The translations under genes and the position numbers were made by a program. The notes under the pieces were generated by a model, which saw only the letters and a program-made list of their open reading frames with translations, was not told the origin of the DNA and ran no database searches. From Rhodoferax sp. (GTDB taxonomy: Bacteria > Pseudomonadota > Gammaproteobacteria > Burkholderiales > Burkholderiaceae_C), in NCBI GenBank assembly GCA_030682475.1, contig JAUXOA010000040.1:1-64000 (forward strand): a stretch of 64,000 nucleotides of DNA. Reading direction: 5' to 3'. Below are positions 25,262-35,700 of the stretch, piece after piece (the stretch's first letter is position 1; the number at the start of each line of letters is the position of its first letter).

Positions 25262-26740
25262 ATGTTGATACAACCGGTTGTTTTATCCGGCGGCTCCGGC
25301 AGCCGCTTGTGGCCGCTCTCGCGCGAGAAATACCCCAAGCAGCTCCTGCCATTGATTGGCGCAGACTCCTTGCTGCAAGCCACGGTGCGCCGGGTGGAGG
25401 GGATTGCCGGTGCGGAGCTGGCGCCGCCCATGGTGGTGTGCAACGAGGATTACCGCTTTGTCATCGCCGAGCAACTGCGCCTGATTGGCAAGCCCGGCAC
25501 CATCGTGCTCGAACCAACAGGCAGGAATACGGCCCCAGCCCTGACATTAGCTTCCTTGTCAGCTATCAAAACAGGTGCAGATCCGGTTTTACTGGTGATG
25601 CCGGCTGACCACGTCATCCTCGACCTCGCGGCGTTCCAGCGCGTTGTGAGCCAGGGTGCCGTGCTGGCAGCAGGCGGCGCAGTGGTCACTTTTGGTATCA
25701 CACCCGATGCACCCGAGACCGGCTACGGCTACATCCAGTCCGGCGCGGCTTACACAGCGCCATCCGACCAAAGTAGCCCCTCCCCCGCCCGGCTGATCGC
25801 CCGCTTTGTGGAAAAACCTGACCTGACCACGGCACAAGCCTATCTGGACGCGGGCTCGTACCTCTGGAACAGTGGCCTGTTCATGGTGCGCGCCTCGGTC
25901 TGGCTGGCCGCCATGGGCGTCTGCCGGCCTGACATTCTGGCGGCCTGCCAAAGCGCTTGGGATCAGGGCTCAGTGGATGGCGAATTTGTCCGGGTTGGCA
26001 AGGAAGCCTTTGCCGGGTGCCCCAGTGACTCGATCGATTACGCAGTCATGGAGCGCATTGCCGCTGGCGCAGCGGGGTCCGACCCCGGCACGGGCTCACT
26101 CCCGCCAGGGGTGGTCATTGCACTCACTGCGGGCTGGTCGGACGTTGGCGCGTGGGATGCGTTGTGGCAAGTGCTGCCAAAAGACGATTGCGGCAACGTC
26201 AGCCAGGGCGACGTGCTGCTGCAAGACTGTCACAACACGCTGGTCCTGTCGGAACGCCGCCTGGTGGCCTGCGTCGGCGTGAGCGATCTGGTCGTGGTAG
26301 AAACTGCGGACGCCGTTTTGGTGGTGCACAAAGACTGGACGCAAGACGTCAAAAAAATCGTCGATACGCTTAAAAAACAAGGGCGTGCCGAAAGTTCTGT
26401 GCACCGCAAAGTATTCCGCCCCTGGGGCTCTTACGATGGCGTGGACGCCGGCGAGCGCTTTCAGGTCAAACGCATTGTGGTGAAACCTGGCGGCATTCTG
26501 TCGCTGCAAATGCACCACCACCGCGCCGAACACTGGATTGTGGTCAGCGGCACGGCCAAGGTAACGAGGGGCGACAGCACGTTCTTGTTGTCAGAGAACG
26601 AGTCCACCTTTATTCCACTGGGCACAACCCACCGCCTGGAGAATCCCGGCCACGTGGCGCTGGAGATGATCGAGGTCCAATCCGGTTCCTATTTGGGAGA
26701 AGACGATATCGTCCGGTTTGAAGATGTGTATGGGCGTTAG
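25262..26740 (+). CDS. manC: Mannose-1-phosphate guanylyltransferase / mannose-6-phosphate isomerase
   Basis: A bifunctional type II enzyme that makes GDP-mannose and isomerises fructose-6-phosphate to mannose-6-phosphate. It has 492 residues. The N-terminal transferase domain has GGSGSRLWPLSREKYPKQ (10-27) and FVEKPD. The C-terminal cupin isomerase domain has RPWGSYDGVD and the metal-binding region QMHHHRAEHWIVVSG. It ends the plus-strand sugar cluster. Its stop overlaps the convergent metF stop by four bases. Confidence 0.95.
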   Translation: MLIQPVVLSGGSGSRLWPLSREKYPKQLLPLIGADSLLQATVRRVEGIAGAELAPPMVVCNEDYRFVIAEQLRLIGKPGTIVLEPTGRNTAPALTLASLSAIKTGADPVLLVMPADHVILDLAAFQRVVSQGAVLAAGGAVVTFGITPDAPETGYGYIQSGAAYTAPSDQSSPSPARLIARFVEKPDLTTAQAYLDAGSYLWNSGLFMVRASVWLAAMGVCRPDILAACQSAWDQGSVDGEFVRVGKEAFAGCPSDSIDYAVMERIAAGAAGSDPGTGSLPPGVVIALTAGWSDVGAWDALWQVLPKDDCGNVSQGDVLLQDCHNTLVLSERRLVACVGVSDLVVVETADAVLVVHKDWTQDVKKIVDTLKKQGRAESSVHRKVFRPWGSYDGVDAGERFQVKRIVVKPGGILSLQMHHHRAEHWIVVSGTAKVTRGDSTFLLSENESTFIPLGTTHRLENPGHVALEMIEVQSGSYLGEDDIVRFEDVYGR

Positions 26741-27579
26741 AAAAGATCCAGTCTTCTGCAAATTTCCAGGGTCGCCACGCTCTGGTTCATGGCGTAAAAG
26801 TGCAAGCCAGGTGCGCCACCGGCGCGCAGTTGCTCACACAGGCCGGTGACCACGTCCAGACCAAAGGCCCTGATCGACACCGTGTCGTCACCCAGGCTTT
26901 GCAGGCGCAGGCGAATCCAGCGCGGGATCTCGGCGCCGCAGGCATCGCTGAAGCGCATCAGTTGGGTCGAACTGGTGATGGGCATGATGCCGGGCACCAC
27001 GGGCAGGGTCAGACCCAACGCGTCCACCTCTTCGACAAAACGGAAGTAGGCGTCGGCGTTGTAGAAGTACTGGGTGATGGCGGAGTTGGCTCCGGCTTTG
27101 ACTTTGGCGGCAAAGGCCTGCAGGTCAGCCGCAGGTGACTTGGCTTGCGGATGCACCTCTGGGTAGGCCGCCACTTCGATGTGGAAATCGTCGCCGGTCT
27201 CAGTCCGGATAAACGCCACCAGGTCGCTGGCGTACTGGAACTCGCCACCGGCGCCGTAGCCGCTGGGCAGGTCGCCACGCAAGGCCACCAGGCGCTTCAC
27301 ACCCATGGCTTTGAGAATACCCAGGTGTTGGCGCAGCGTGACCCGTGTGGCGCCAATGCAGGAGAGGTGGGACGCCGCATCGACACCCTCGCCGAGGATG
27401 TCCCGTACCGTGGAGAAAGTGCCTTCCTGAGTCGAGCCCCCCGCACCAAAGGTGACCGAGCAAAACTCGGGCTTGAGGGCATAGAGTTGCTGCCGCACAG
27501 CGCGCAGCTTGTCGACCCCCTCGGGGGTTTTGGGGGGGAAGAACTCAATACTCAGGGGAATTGGCGAAGCTTTGTTCAT
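26737..27579 (-). CDS. metF: 5,10-methylenetetrahydrofolate reductase
   Basis: Supplies 5-methyl-tetrahydrofolate for methionine synthesis. A flavin TIM-barrel enzyme of 280 residues. The N-terminal signature SIEFFPPKTPEG is present, with VTFGAGGS and FNADAYFRFVEE further on. The ATG at 27579 overlaps the tlyA stop (ATGA), which decides the start over an in-frame ATG at 27597. It is the third gene of ahcY-tlyA-metF, so the SAH riboswitch upstream of ahcY may control it too. Confidence 0.96.
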   Translation of the reverse strand: MNKASPIPLSIEFFPPKTPEGVDKLRAVRQQLYALKPEFCSVTFGAGGSTQEGTFSTVRDILGEGVDAASHLSCIGATRVTLRQHLGILKAMGVKRLVALRGDLPSGYGAGGEFQYASDLVAFIRTETGDDFHIEVAAYPEVHPQAKSPAADLQAFAAKVKAGANSAITQYFYNADAYFRFVEEVDALGLTLPVVPGIMPITSSTQLMRFSDACGAEIPRWIRLRLQSLGDDTVSIRAFGLDVVTGLCEQLRAGGAPGLHFYAMNQSVATLEICRRLDLF

Positions 27580-28361
27580 GGCCGCTTTCGGGAGCAAATA
27601 AAAAACTCACGGTTACCGTCGCCGCCTGCAATCGGCGAGTCGAACCAGGCGGTCACGGTCAGATCAAGCGCGACGCAGGCAGCGCGCAGGCGCTGCTCGA
27701 TCAATGGGTAAAAGGCGACGTCGCGCACGATGCCGCCCTTGCCGACCTGGCCGGGTTGCAGCTCGAACTGCGGCTTGACCAGCGTCAGCAAGGTACCGCC
27801 CTGCTTAAGCAAGGGCACGATGGCCGGCAGCACCAGGGTTTGCGAGATGAAGGACAGGTCGGCCACGATCAGATCAAACGCGGGCACGAACTCCGGGCCT
27901 TCAACCCCCGTACTGTCTTCATAAACCGCTATCAAATCAGCAGCAACCAGGGCGCGGGCGTTGACTTTTTCGACGCACAGCACGCGCGCGTCTGCGCGCA
28001 GCCGGGGGTGCAACTGGGCGCTGCCCACATCCACCCCGACGACAAACGCAGCCCCTTGCTGCAGCAGGCAGTCAGTGAAGCCGCCAGTGGACTGGCCCAC
28101 ATCCAGGCAGATCAAGCCGGCAACCGACAGGCCCACCTGCTGCAGCGCAGCTTCGAGCTTCAGGCCACCGCGGGACACGTAACGGGCCTCCGAGTCGTCG
28201 AGCAGCTGGATGGGCGCGTCGTCCGGAACCTCATCGCCATTTTTGGCGACGTTTTTCCATTCATTCCCCTTGCGCCACTGCACCCCATCCGCAATCAAAC
28301 GCTGCGCTTGTGACCGGGTGCTGGCCAGACCGCGGGCCACCAAAAGCTGATCGGCGCGCAT
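27576..28361 (-). CDS. tlyA: TlyA-family rRNA 2'-O-methyltransferase
   Basis: A 261-residue protein with an N-terminal S4 RNA-binding domain (RADQLLVARGLASTRSQAQ) and an FtsJ-like methyltransferase domain (CLDVGQSTGGFTDCLL as SAM motif). TlyA methylates ribosomal RNA riboses and is the determinant of capreomycin sensitivity in some species. Older databases call it hemolysin A. Its start overlaps the ahcY stop by one base. As a SAM user inside the SAH-recycling operon it fits metabolically. Confidence 0.93.
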   Translation of the reverse strand: MRADQLLVARGLASTRSQAQRLIADGVQWRKGNEWKNVAKNGDEVPDDAPIQLLDDSEARYVSRGGLKLEAALQQVGLSVAGLICLDVGQSTGGFTDCLLQQGAAFVVGVDVGSAQLHPRLRADARVLCVEKVNARALVAADLIAVYEDSTGVEGPEFVPAFDLIVADLSFISQTLVLPAIVPLLKQGGTLLTLVKPQFELQPGQVGKGGIVRDVAFYPLIEQRLRAACVALDLTVTAWFDSPIAGGDGNREFFICSRKRP

Positions 28362-29809
28362 CAGTAGCGGTAGCTATCGGCTTTGTAAGGGCCAGCTTTG
28401 TTAACGCCAATGTAGGCGGCCTGCTCGTCCGTCAGTTCGCTCAGCATGGCGCCGACTTTTTTCAGGTGCAAACGCGCCACTTTCTCATCCAGGTGCTTGG
28501 GCAGCACATAGACCTTGCCGACCTTGTACTCTTTGGGCTTGGTAAACAGTTCGATCTGGGCAATGGTCTGGTTGGCAAAGCTGGACGACATCACAAAGCT
28601 GGGGTGGCCGGTGCCGCAACCCAGGTTCACCAAGCGGCCCTTGGCCAGCAGGATGATGCGCTTGGCGGGGGTCTTGCCTTTGGCCGGGAAGATCACGTGG
28701 TCAACTTGCGGCTTGATTTCTTCCCACTTGCACTTCGACAACGAGGCAACATCGATCTCATTGTCAAAGTGGCCAATGTTGCAGACGATGGCCTGGTCTT
28801 TCATGGCCGCCATGTGCTTGTAGGTGATGACGTTTTTGTTGCCGGTGGCGGACACGAAAATATCGCACTTGTCGGCTGCGTATTCCATGGTGACCACTTT
28901 GTAGCCTTCCATCGCAGCTTGCAGGGCGTTGATCGGGTCCACTTCGGTCACCCAGACCTGGGCGGACAGCGCGCGCAGGGCCTGGGCCGAACCTTTGCCG
29001 ACATCCCCGTAACCGGCCACGCAAGCCACTTTGCCAGCGATCATCACGTCGGTGGCGCGCTTGATGGCATCCACCAAAGACTCGCGGCAGCCGTACAGGT
29101 TGTCGAACTTGCTCTTGGTTACCGAGTCGTTGACATTGATGGCGCGCAAGGCCAGCTCGCCCCTGGCTGACATTTCATTCAAGCGCAGCACGCCGGTGGT
29201 GGTTTCTTCGGTCACGCCAATGATGTTTTTCAGGCGGCGGCTGTACCAGGTCGGGTCCAATTTCAGCTTGGCCTTGATGGCATTGAACAGGCAAATCTCT
29301 TCTTCGCTGCCGGGCTTGGCCAGCACCTTGATGTCTTTCTCGGCCTTGGCACCCAGATGCATCAACAAGGTGGCGTCGCCACCGTCGTCCAGAATCATGT
29401 TCGGGCCCTCAAGCTTGCTGCCCTTCTTGCCAAATTCGAAGATGCGGTGGGTGTAATCCCAATAGTCGGTCAGGTTTTCGCCCTTGTAGGCAAACACCGG
29501 CGTGCCCGCGACCACCAGCGCAGCGGCGGCATGGTCTTGCGTGGAGAAAATATTGCACGAAGCCCAGCGCACCTCGGCACCCAGCGCCTGCAGGGTCTCA
29601 ATCAGCACGCCGGTCTGAATCGTCATGTGCAGCGAGCCGGTGATGCGCGCGCCCTTGAGCGGCTGCGCCTTGGCAAATTCTTCGCGAATCGCCATCAGAC
29701 CGGGCATTTCGGTCTGGGCAATGTTCAACTCCTTGCGGCCCCAGGCGGCCAGGCTCAGGTCGGCAGCTTCATAGTCTTGGTTCTTGACAGGTTTCAATAC
29801 GGCGCTCAT
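28361..29809 (-). CDS. ahcY: S-adenosylhomocysteinase
   Basis: Hydrolyses S-adenosylhomocysteine to adenosine and homocysteine, removing the inhibitor produced by methyltransferases. It has 482 residues with bound NAD. Diagnostic segments are [35 protein letters not shown] and [14 protein letters not shown]. The C-terminus YKADSYRY is characteristic. It heads ahcY-tlyA-metF. An SAH riboswitch and a promoter lie upstream. Confidence 0.98.
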   Translation of the reverse strand: MSAVLKPVKNQDYEAADLSLAAWGRKELNIAQTEMPGLMAIREEFAKAQPLKGARITGSLHMTIQTGVLIETLQALGAEVRWASCNIFSTQDHAAAALVVAGTPVFAYKGENLTDYWDYTHRIFEFGKKGSKLEGPNMILDDGGDATLLMHLGAKAEKDIKVLAKPGSEEEICLFNAIKAKLKLDPTWYSRRLKNIIGVTEETTTGVLRLNEMSARGELALRAINVNDSVTKSKFDNLYGCRESLVDAIKRATDVMIAGKVACVAGYGDVGKGSAQALRALSAQVWVTEVDPINALQAAMEGYKVVTMEYAADKCDIFVSATGNKNVITYKHMAAMKDQAIVCNIGHFDNEIDVASLSKCKWEEIKPQVDHVIFPAKGKTPAKRIILLAKGRLVNLGCGTGHPSFVMSSSFANQTIAQIELFTKPKEYKVGKVYVLPKHLDEKVARLHLKKVGAMLSELTDEQAAYIGVNKAGPYKADSYRY

Positions 29810-29832
29810 GGTTCACTCCAAAAGTAAATTTG

Positions 29833-29889
29833 AAAAACCACTGCCGACGCGGGAGACTTTTGAGAAAGACTCACCGCACAGACCAGTGG
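29833..29889 (-). promoter_or_regulatory. Possible expression platform between SAH aptamer and ahcY
   Basis: On the minus strand CCACTG (29889-29884) can pair with CAGTGG (29843-29838), followed by five T, a weak terminator-like element about 20 bases before the ATG. An alternative 8-bp stem TCACCGCA (29911-29904) with TGCGGTGA (29878-29871) encloses CCACTG in its loop, so the two folds may exclude each other. The short 6-bp stem makes the terminator reading uncertain. Confidence 0.35.
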
Positions 29890-29890
29890 G

Positions 29891-29977
29891 TGAGCGCGGT
29901 TAATGCGGTGACTTGAAACTTCCCAAACCACCCGGTCCGAGCCTCGTTCAACATGCGTGAACTGCAACGCTCCTCGG
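29891..29977 (-). promoter_or_regulatory. SAH riboswitch aptamer
   Basis: On the minus strand the leader begins CCGAGGAGCGTTGCAG (29977-29962) and returns with AGGCTCGG (29944-29937), closing the P1 stem. CGCTCA (29896-29891) downstream can pair with GAGCG to form the pseudoknot known for this class. The pattern (CCGAGGAGCG, GCTGC-like, AGGCTCGG, distal CGCTCA) matches published SAH riboswitches, which sit before ahcY in beta-proteobacteria and raise expression when SAH accumulates. Confidence 0.88.
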
Positions 29978-29987
29978 AAGAAGCCCG

Positions 29988-29993
29988 ATTATA
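29988..29993 (-). promoter_or_regulatory. -10 box of the ahcY operon promoter
   Basis: A perfect TATAAT on the minus strand, 11 bases before the first aptamer base. The -35 candidate is weak. It fits transcription starting just ahead of the riboswitch. Confidence 0.6.
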
Positions 29994-30205
29994 CGGATTG
30001 ACTGACGGGAGCAAACTTGCATCGCTATCCGATCAGATACCGATATGCAACCTTGTATGCAGTGATCGAGCTTGCCTGATCTTTGGCAAGCTGTGCCTCA
30101 CCGCTTAAAATCCATTCTTGACCAACGCCACCCTGGCACCGCCTCGCGCCGAAGTGTTCTCGGACATCCCCCGTTGCACCTAGAGAACTGATCTGGAATT
30201 AATCT
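29994..30205. other. Intergenic space between ahcY promoter and prfC
   Basis: About 210 bases without a gene. A perfect hairpin AGCTTGCC (30069-30076) with GGCAAGCT (30085-30092) has an eight-base loop and no T-run. The divergent promoters of ahcY and prfC must lie here. No clear plus-strand promoter was recognised. Confidence 0.5.
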
Positions 30206-31837
30206 GTGACTTTTGAAAAAGAAACCCGGCGCCGCCGCACCTTTGCCATCATCTCCCACCCGGACGCCGGCAAGACCACGCTGACGGAAAAGCTGCTGCT
30301 GTTCTCGGGCGCGATCCAGATCGCAGGCTCTGTCAAGGCGCGCAAAGCGACCCGCCACGCCACCAGCGACTGGATGGAGATCGAGAAGCAGCGCGGCATC
30401 TCAGTGGCATCTTCCGTCATGCAGATGCTGTACCGCGAGCACGTCATCAACCTGCTCGACACGCCCGGTCACAAGGACTTTTCCGAAGACACCTACCGCG
30501 TGCTGACCGCCGTCGATTCGGCGCTGATGGTGATCGACGCCGCCAACGGCGTGGAGGCGCAAACCCGGCGCCTGATCGAGGTCTGCCGCCAGCGCAACAC
30601 GCCCATCATCACCTTTGTCAACAAGATGGACCGCGAGGTGCGCGAGCCGCTCGACATCCTGGACGAGATCGAGCGCGAGCTGGGCATGCCCTGCGTGCCC
30701 ATGACCTGGCCGGTGGGCCAGGGCAAAACCTTTGGCGGCATCGTCAACTTGCGCACGCACGCCATGACGGTGTTCGAGTCGGGCCAGGAGCGGCGCCCGC
30801 AGGACTTCACCACCATTCCCTTGAGCGAGTACGCCACGCTGTTCAAGCGCTTTGGCCACGAGTTCGAGACCGCCATGGAGAGCATGGAACTGGCCACCGG
30901 CGCCTCACCGACCTGGGACCACGCCGCCTTTCTGGCGGGCCAGCAGACCCCGGTATTCTTTGGCTCGGGCGTGAACAACTTTGGCGTGATGGAAGTGCTG
31001 AACGCGCTGGTGGACCTGGCGCCCTCGCCCCAGCCGCGAACCAGTTCACGCATCGTCAACCAGCAGCCAGTGATCGAGGAGGTGCGGCCGCAAGACGACG
31101 CCTTCTCGGGCGTGGTGTTCAAGGTGCAGGCCAATATGGATGCCAATCACCGCGACCGCATTGCCTTTGTGCGCATGTGCTCGGGCAGGTACACGCCGGG
31201 CCTGAAGCTCAAGGTCATGCGCACCAGCAAAGAACTGCGCCCGACCAGCGTCGTCACTTTCATGAGCCAGCGCCGCGAGGCGGTGGAAGAAGCCTATGCC
31301 GGCGACATCGTGGGTTTTACCACCCACGGCGGCGTGCAGTTGGGCGACACCATCACCGACGGCAGCGTGGCCCTGCAATTCACCGGCCTGCCCTTTTTTG
31401 CGCCCGAACTCTTCATGACAGTCGTGCTGCGCAACCCCTTGCGCACCAAGCAGTTGCAGCAAGGCCTGGCGCAGTTGGGTGAAGAAGGCGCGATTCAGGT
31501 GTTTCGCCCCGAGATCGGCGGCAACATGCTGCTCGGTGCCATCGGCCAACTTCAATTCGAGGTGGTGCAGCACCGTCTGAAAGGCGAGTATGACGCCGAC
31601 ATCCGGTTGGAGGGCAGCCAGTACACCGGCGCGCGCTGGATCAGCGCCGACTCTCCCGCAGAGCTCAAGACCTTTTGCGAGGCCTACCCGATGCGCATGG
31701 CACGCGATGCGGCCAACACGCTGGCCTATCTGTGCACCTCGCCTTATGACGTGCGGCTGGCACAGGAGCGTTTCCCGAAAATCCATTTTCACCCGCTGCG
31801 CGAACATGCGGGCTTGGCGCTGCAAAGCATCGGTTGA
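30206..31837 (+). CDS. prfC: Peptide chain release factor 3
   Basis: A translational GTPase that recycles RF1/RF2 from the ribosome after termination. It has 543 residues. G1 is HPDAGKTTLTE, G2 lies in RGISVASSV, G3 is DTPGH and G4 is NKMD, followed by EF-G-like domains II and III. The start is a GTG with GGAA about a dozen bases upstream. The next gene begins about 57 bases after its stop, with a palindromic repeat copy in between. Confidence 0.97.
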   Translation: MTFEKETRRRRTFAIISHPDAGKTTLTEKLLLFSGAIQIAGSVKARKATRHATSDWMEIEKQRGISVASSVMQMLYREHVINLLDTPGHKDFSEDTYRVLTAVDSALMVIDAANGVEAQTRRLIEVCRQRNTPIITFVNKMDREVREPLDILDEIERELGMPCVPMTWPVGQGKTFGGIVNLRTHAMTVFESGQERRPQDFTTIPLSEYATLFKRFGHEFETAMESMELATGASPTWDHAAFLAGQQTPVFFGSGVNNFGVMEVLNALVDLAPSPQPRTSSRIVNQQPVIEEVRPQDDAFSGVVFKVQANMDANHRDRIAFVRMCSGRYTPGLKLKVMRTSKELRPTSVVTFMSQRREAVEEAYAGDIVGFTTHGGVQLGDTITDGSVALQFTGLPFFAPELFMTVVLRNPLRTKQLQQGLAQLGEEGAIQVFRPEIGGNMLLGAIGQLQFEVVQHRLKGEYDADIRLEGSQYTGARWISADSPAELKTFCEAYPMRMARDAANTLAYLCTSPYDVRLAQERFPKIHFHPLREHAGLALQSIG

Positions 31838-31859
31838 AAGCTGTGCTGCCCCTCCCAAA

Positions 31860-31886
31860 CCGTTCGCACTGAGCTTGTCGAAGTGC
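31860..31886 (+). repeat. REP-like half repeat (CCGTTCG...TGAGCTTGTCGAAG type), copy 1
   Basis: A 27-base unit starting CCGTTCGCACTGAGC and ending TTGTCGAAGTGC. Related units are at 58834-58860 (inverted) and within uvrA at 37921-37971, where both arms are present. This copy touches the start of the HAD gene: its last bases contain a GTG in frame with it. Confidence 0.75.
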
Positions 31887-31894
31887 CCGACATC

Positions 31895-32737
31895 ATGTTG
31901 CCCCTGTCGCATTGGCCGCTTGAAGACCGCCGCAACATCTTCGGCGTTTTCACCGACATCGACGATACGCTGACGACCGAGGGCGCCATCACGCCGGATG
32001 CTTTGCAGGCGCTGAGCGATTTGAAGGTAGCCGGCCTGCAGGTGATTGCCATCACCGGGCGGCCAATTGGCTGGAGCGAGCCCTTTGCGCGCGGCGACGC
32101 CAGTCAGGGTATCTCGCCCTGGCCGATGGACGCCATCGTGGCGGAGAACGGCGCCGTGGCCTTTGTTTTGAATGAAAGCGGTCTGCAGCCACCGTCCCTA
32201 TTTCGCAAGCAGCCTGCAAAACTGTATCAACAAGACGCCGCCACCCGCGCTGCCAATTACACCCGGATGCAGGAAGTGGCGGCTCAGGTTCTGCGTGAGG
32301 TACCCGGCGCCCGACTGGCGCAAGACTCGGGCGGCCGCGAAACCGACATCGCAATTGACCACAGCGAGTTCACGCACCTGCCCCCGGAAAAAATCGCACA
32401 GGCGGTCCAGATCATTCAAAGCGCAGGTATGACCGCCACCGTCAGCAGCATTCACATCAACGGCTGGTTTGGTGCCCACAACAAGCTGGCAGGGGCGCGC
32501 TGGATCGTGCGCGAACTGTTCGGCCGGGATCTGGATGTCGAGCTCAGGCGCTGGGTCTTTGTCGGCGACTCGACCAACGACCAGTTGATGTTTGCGCATT
32601 TCCCGCACAGCGTGGGGGTGGCCAATATCCGCCGGTTTGAGGCGGAGCTGAGCCACCAGCCACGTTACATCACGCAAGGCTTGCGTGGTGCCGGGTTTGC
32701 CGAGGTGGCCCGCGCGATTCTCTGCGCGCGCGATTGA
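31895..32737 (+). CDS. HAD-superfamily (Cof/IIB type) phosphatase
   Basis: A 280-residue haloacid-dehalogenase-fold hydrolase. Motif I is FTDIDDTLT with nucleophile Asp21 and general acid Asp23. Motif II is AITGRP. Motif IV is FVGDSTNDQLMF. The large cap between motifs II and III marks subclass IIB, related to mannosyl-3-phosphoglycerate and sucrose phosphatases. The substrate is unknown. The start could also be a GTG at 31883, inside the REP-like repeat. No good ribosome-binding site is seen for either. Confidence 0.85.
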   Translation: MLPLSHWPLEDRRNIFGVFTDIDDTLTTEGAITPDALQALSDLKVAGLQVIAITGRPIGWSEPFARGDASQGISPWPMDAIVAENGAVAFVLNESGLQPPSLFRKQPAKLYQQDAATRAANYTRMQEVAAQVLREVPGARLAQDSGGRETDIAIDHSEFTHLPPEKIAQAVQIIQSAGMTATVSSIHINGWFGAHNKLAGARWIVRELFGRDLDVELRRWVFVGDSTNDQLMFAHFPHSVGVANIRRFEAELSHQPRYITQGLRGAGFAEVARAILCARD

Positions 32738-32758
32738 TTCTGCAGGCCTTGACCCACT

Positions 32759-35700
32759 TCACCGGCTCAATACTGCCACCAGTGCCACCCCCGTAGGGGT
32801 GCCCAGCTTCACCACCCCTTCCGGCGTCGCAGCCGCCACCACGCGCCCACCGGCGTTGCCGCCGTCCGGTCCGAGGTCGATCACCCAGTCGGCTTCGGCG
32901 ATCACATCGAGGTCGTGTTCAATCACCACCACGCTGTGGCCGCCGTCGACCAGGCGGTGCAGCACTTTGATGAGCTTTTCGACATCCGCCATGTGCAGTC
33001 CGACGGTCGGTTCGTCCAGCACGTACAAAGTGTGCGGCGCCTTCATCCCGCGCCTCGTGATGTCATCGCGCACCTTGCTCAGTTCAGTCACCAGCTTGAT
33101 GCGCTGCGCCTCGCCACCGCTGAGCGTGGGCGACGGCTGGCCCAGCGTGAGGTAGCCCAGCCCGACGTCTTTCAGCAGTTGCAGCGGATGGCTGATATTG
33201 GGCATGGCGGCGAAGAATTCGACCGCCTCATCGACTTCCATTTGCAGCACGTCGCCTATGTTTTTGCCGCGCCAGGTCACCGCCAGGGTTTCGGGGTTGA
33301 AGCGCGCGCCCTTGCAGGTTTCGCACAGCACTTTGACGTCGGGCAGGAAACTCATGGCGATGGTGCGGATGCCCTGCCCTTCACAGCCGGCGCAGCGGCC
33401 CTCACCGGTGTTGAAGCTGAAGCGGTTGGCGGCATAGCCTCGCGCTTTGGCTTCCAGCGTGTCGGCAAACAGCTTGCGGATGATGTCCCAGAAGCCGATG
33501 TAGGTGGCTGGGCAACTGCGCGGGGTTTTGCCGATGGGGGTCTGGTCCACTTCCAGTACGCGGTCGACAAGCTCAAAGCCCGTAACAGCCGCGCAGCCGA
33601 CCCAGGTGATGGGTTCGCCTGCGGCCAGTGCGTCGCGGCCGGCTTTGGTGCTGCGTTTCTGGACCGCGGTGTGCACGTTGACCAGCAGCACGTCGCGGGC
33701 GAGGGTGGATTTACCGGAGCCGGAGACGCCGGTGACGGCGACGAGGCGGCTGAGGGGGACGTCGGCGGTGACGTTTTGCAGGTTGTGCAGGGTGGCGCCC
33801 GTGACGGTGAGCCAGCGCTGCGCTGAAATCGCTGCAACGGGGTCCGTCACTACGCTTCTTCTGGCCTGTAGCGGGTGTTGCATGGCGTGCAGCAGATAGC
33901 GGCCGGTCTGCGAGTCGCTGGCTTGCACGATATCGGCCACCGTGCCTTCGGCCACCAGTCGTCCGCCGCGTTTGCCGGCGCTGGGGCCGATGTCGATGAT
34001 GTGGTCGGCGTGGCGAATCGTGTCTTCATCGTGCTCCACCACTACCAGTGTGTTGCCTTTGTCGCTCAGGCTTTTTAGCGCACCCAACAGGATCTGGTTG
34101 TCACGCGCGTGCAGGCCGATGGTGGGCTCGTCCAGCACGTAGCACACGCCCTGCAGGTTGCTGCCGAGTTGCGCCGCCAGACGGATGCGCTGGGCCTCGC
34201 CACCACTGAGCGTCGGCGCACCACGATCGAGCGTCAGGTAGCCCAGGCCGACCTGTTCGAGAAACTCCAGTCGGCTTTTTATTTCCGGAATCAGGTCGCG
34301 GGAAATGCCCGCTTCGCGCGCACTCATGCGGTTCTTGTCTTGAAGGGTTTGGACCCACTGCCGGATGTCGGTCACGCTCAGGCGGGCGAGGTCGGTGATG
34401 CTCACACCATTGAACTTCACGGCGCGGGCGGTCGCGTTCAGGCGGGTACCCGCGCAACCGGGGCAAGCCGCATCCACCAAGTCTTCCACCTCAGGCTCGG
34501 CAAAGGTCTGCTCGCGCCCCTTGTTGTCATCGTCACGAACGGAATCGTCAAACACCTTGCGCTGCTCTTTGGTCAAGCGCACACCGGTGCCGACGCAGTC
34601 CGGGCACCAGCCGTGCTTGCTGTTGTAGGAAAACAGGCGCGGGTCCAGCTCGGCATAGCTGGTGCTGCACAGCGGGCAGGCGCGCTGGGTGGAGAAAGCA
34701 GCCAGCGTACCGATGGTGGCGGTCGATGTACCGGCCAGCATGGCCTCGCGCAAGCCGCTCAGATTGCTCAGCACATGCACCACCCCCTTGCCATGCACCA
34801 GCGCGGCAGCCAGCGCCTCGCGCAAGGCCGCCTCTTTCTCCGGCAACACGTCCAGACTGGCCACCGGCAGCTCAATCGTATGCTCCTTGAATCGGTCAAT
34901 GCGCGGGAAACCGGTGGTCGGTAAAAAGTTGCCATCCACCCGCAGATGGGTGAAGCCACGCGGCCGCGCCCAATCCGCCAGCTCGGTGTACACGCCCTTG
35001 CGGTTCATCACCAAAGGGGCCAGCAAGCCGATGTGCTGGCCGGAGAAGTTTTTCAGCAATTGCGCGGCAATGCTGTCCGGCGTTTGCGGCGCTACTGCCG
35101 TGCCGTCATGGATGCAGTGCTGTGTGCCGAGCTTCACAAACAGCAGACGCAAAAAATGCCAGACCTCGGTGGTGGTGCCGACGGTTGATTTTCTGCCGCC
35201 ACGGGACAAGCGCTGCTCGATCGCCACGGTGGGCGGAATGCCGTACACCGCGTCCACTTCCGGCCGCCCGGCCGGCTGCACGATGGAGCGGGCATAGGCG
35301 TTGAGCGACTCCAGGTAACGGCGCTGGCCTTCGTTGAAGAGGATGTCGAAGGCCAGCGTCGATTTGCCCGAGCCAGACACGCCAGTGATCACATTGAACT
35401 TGCCGCGCGGGATGTTGACACTGAGGGATTTGAGGTTGTGTTCTCGGGCGTTGATGATCTGGATCGACTGTGCGGTGCCCGCTGGAGATGCGTCATTGCG
35501 AGCAACGCGAAGCAATCCATCTTCCAAAGGCATGGATTGCTTCGTTCCTCGCAATGACGGGAGGGAGGAGGGGACCCAGCTCCTCGCCTCTTGCACTGTT
35601 GCAACACCAATCCCCAATGCGCTGTCGTACTCGCGCAAGGCCTTGCCAGTGTGCGAGCTCGGGTGCTGGCGCACATCTTCTGGGGTGCCCACAGTCACCA

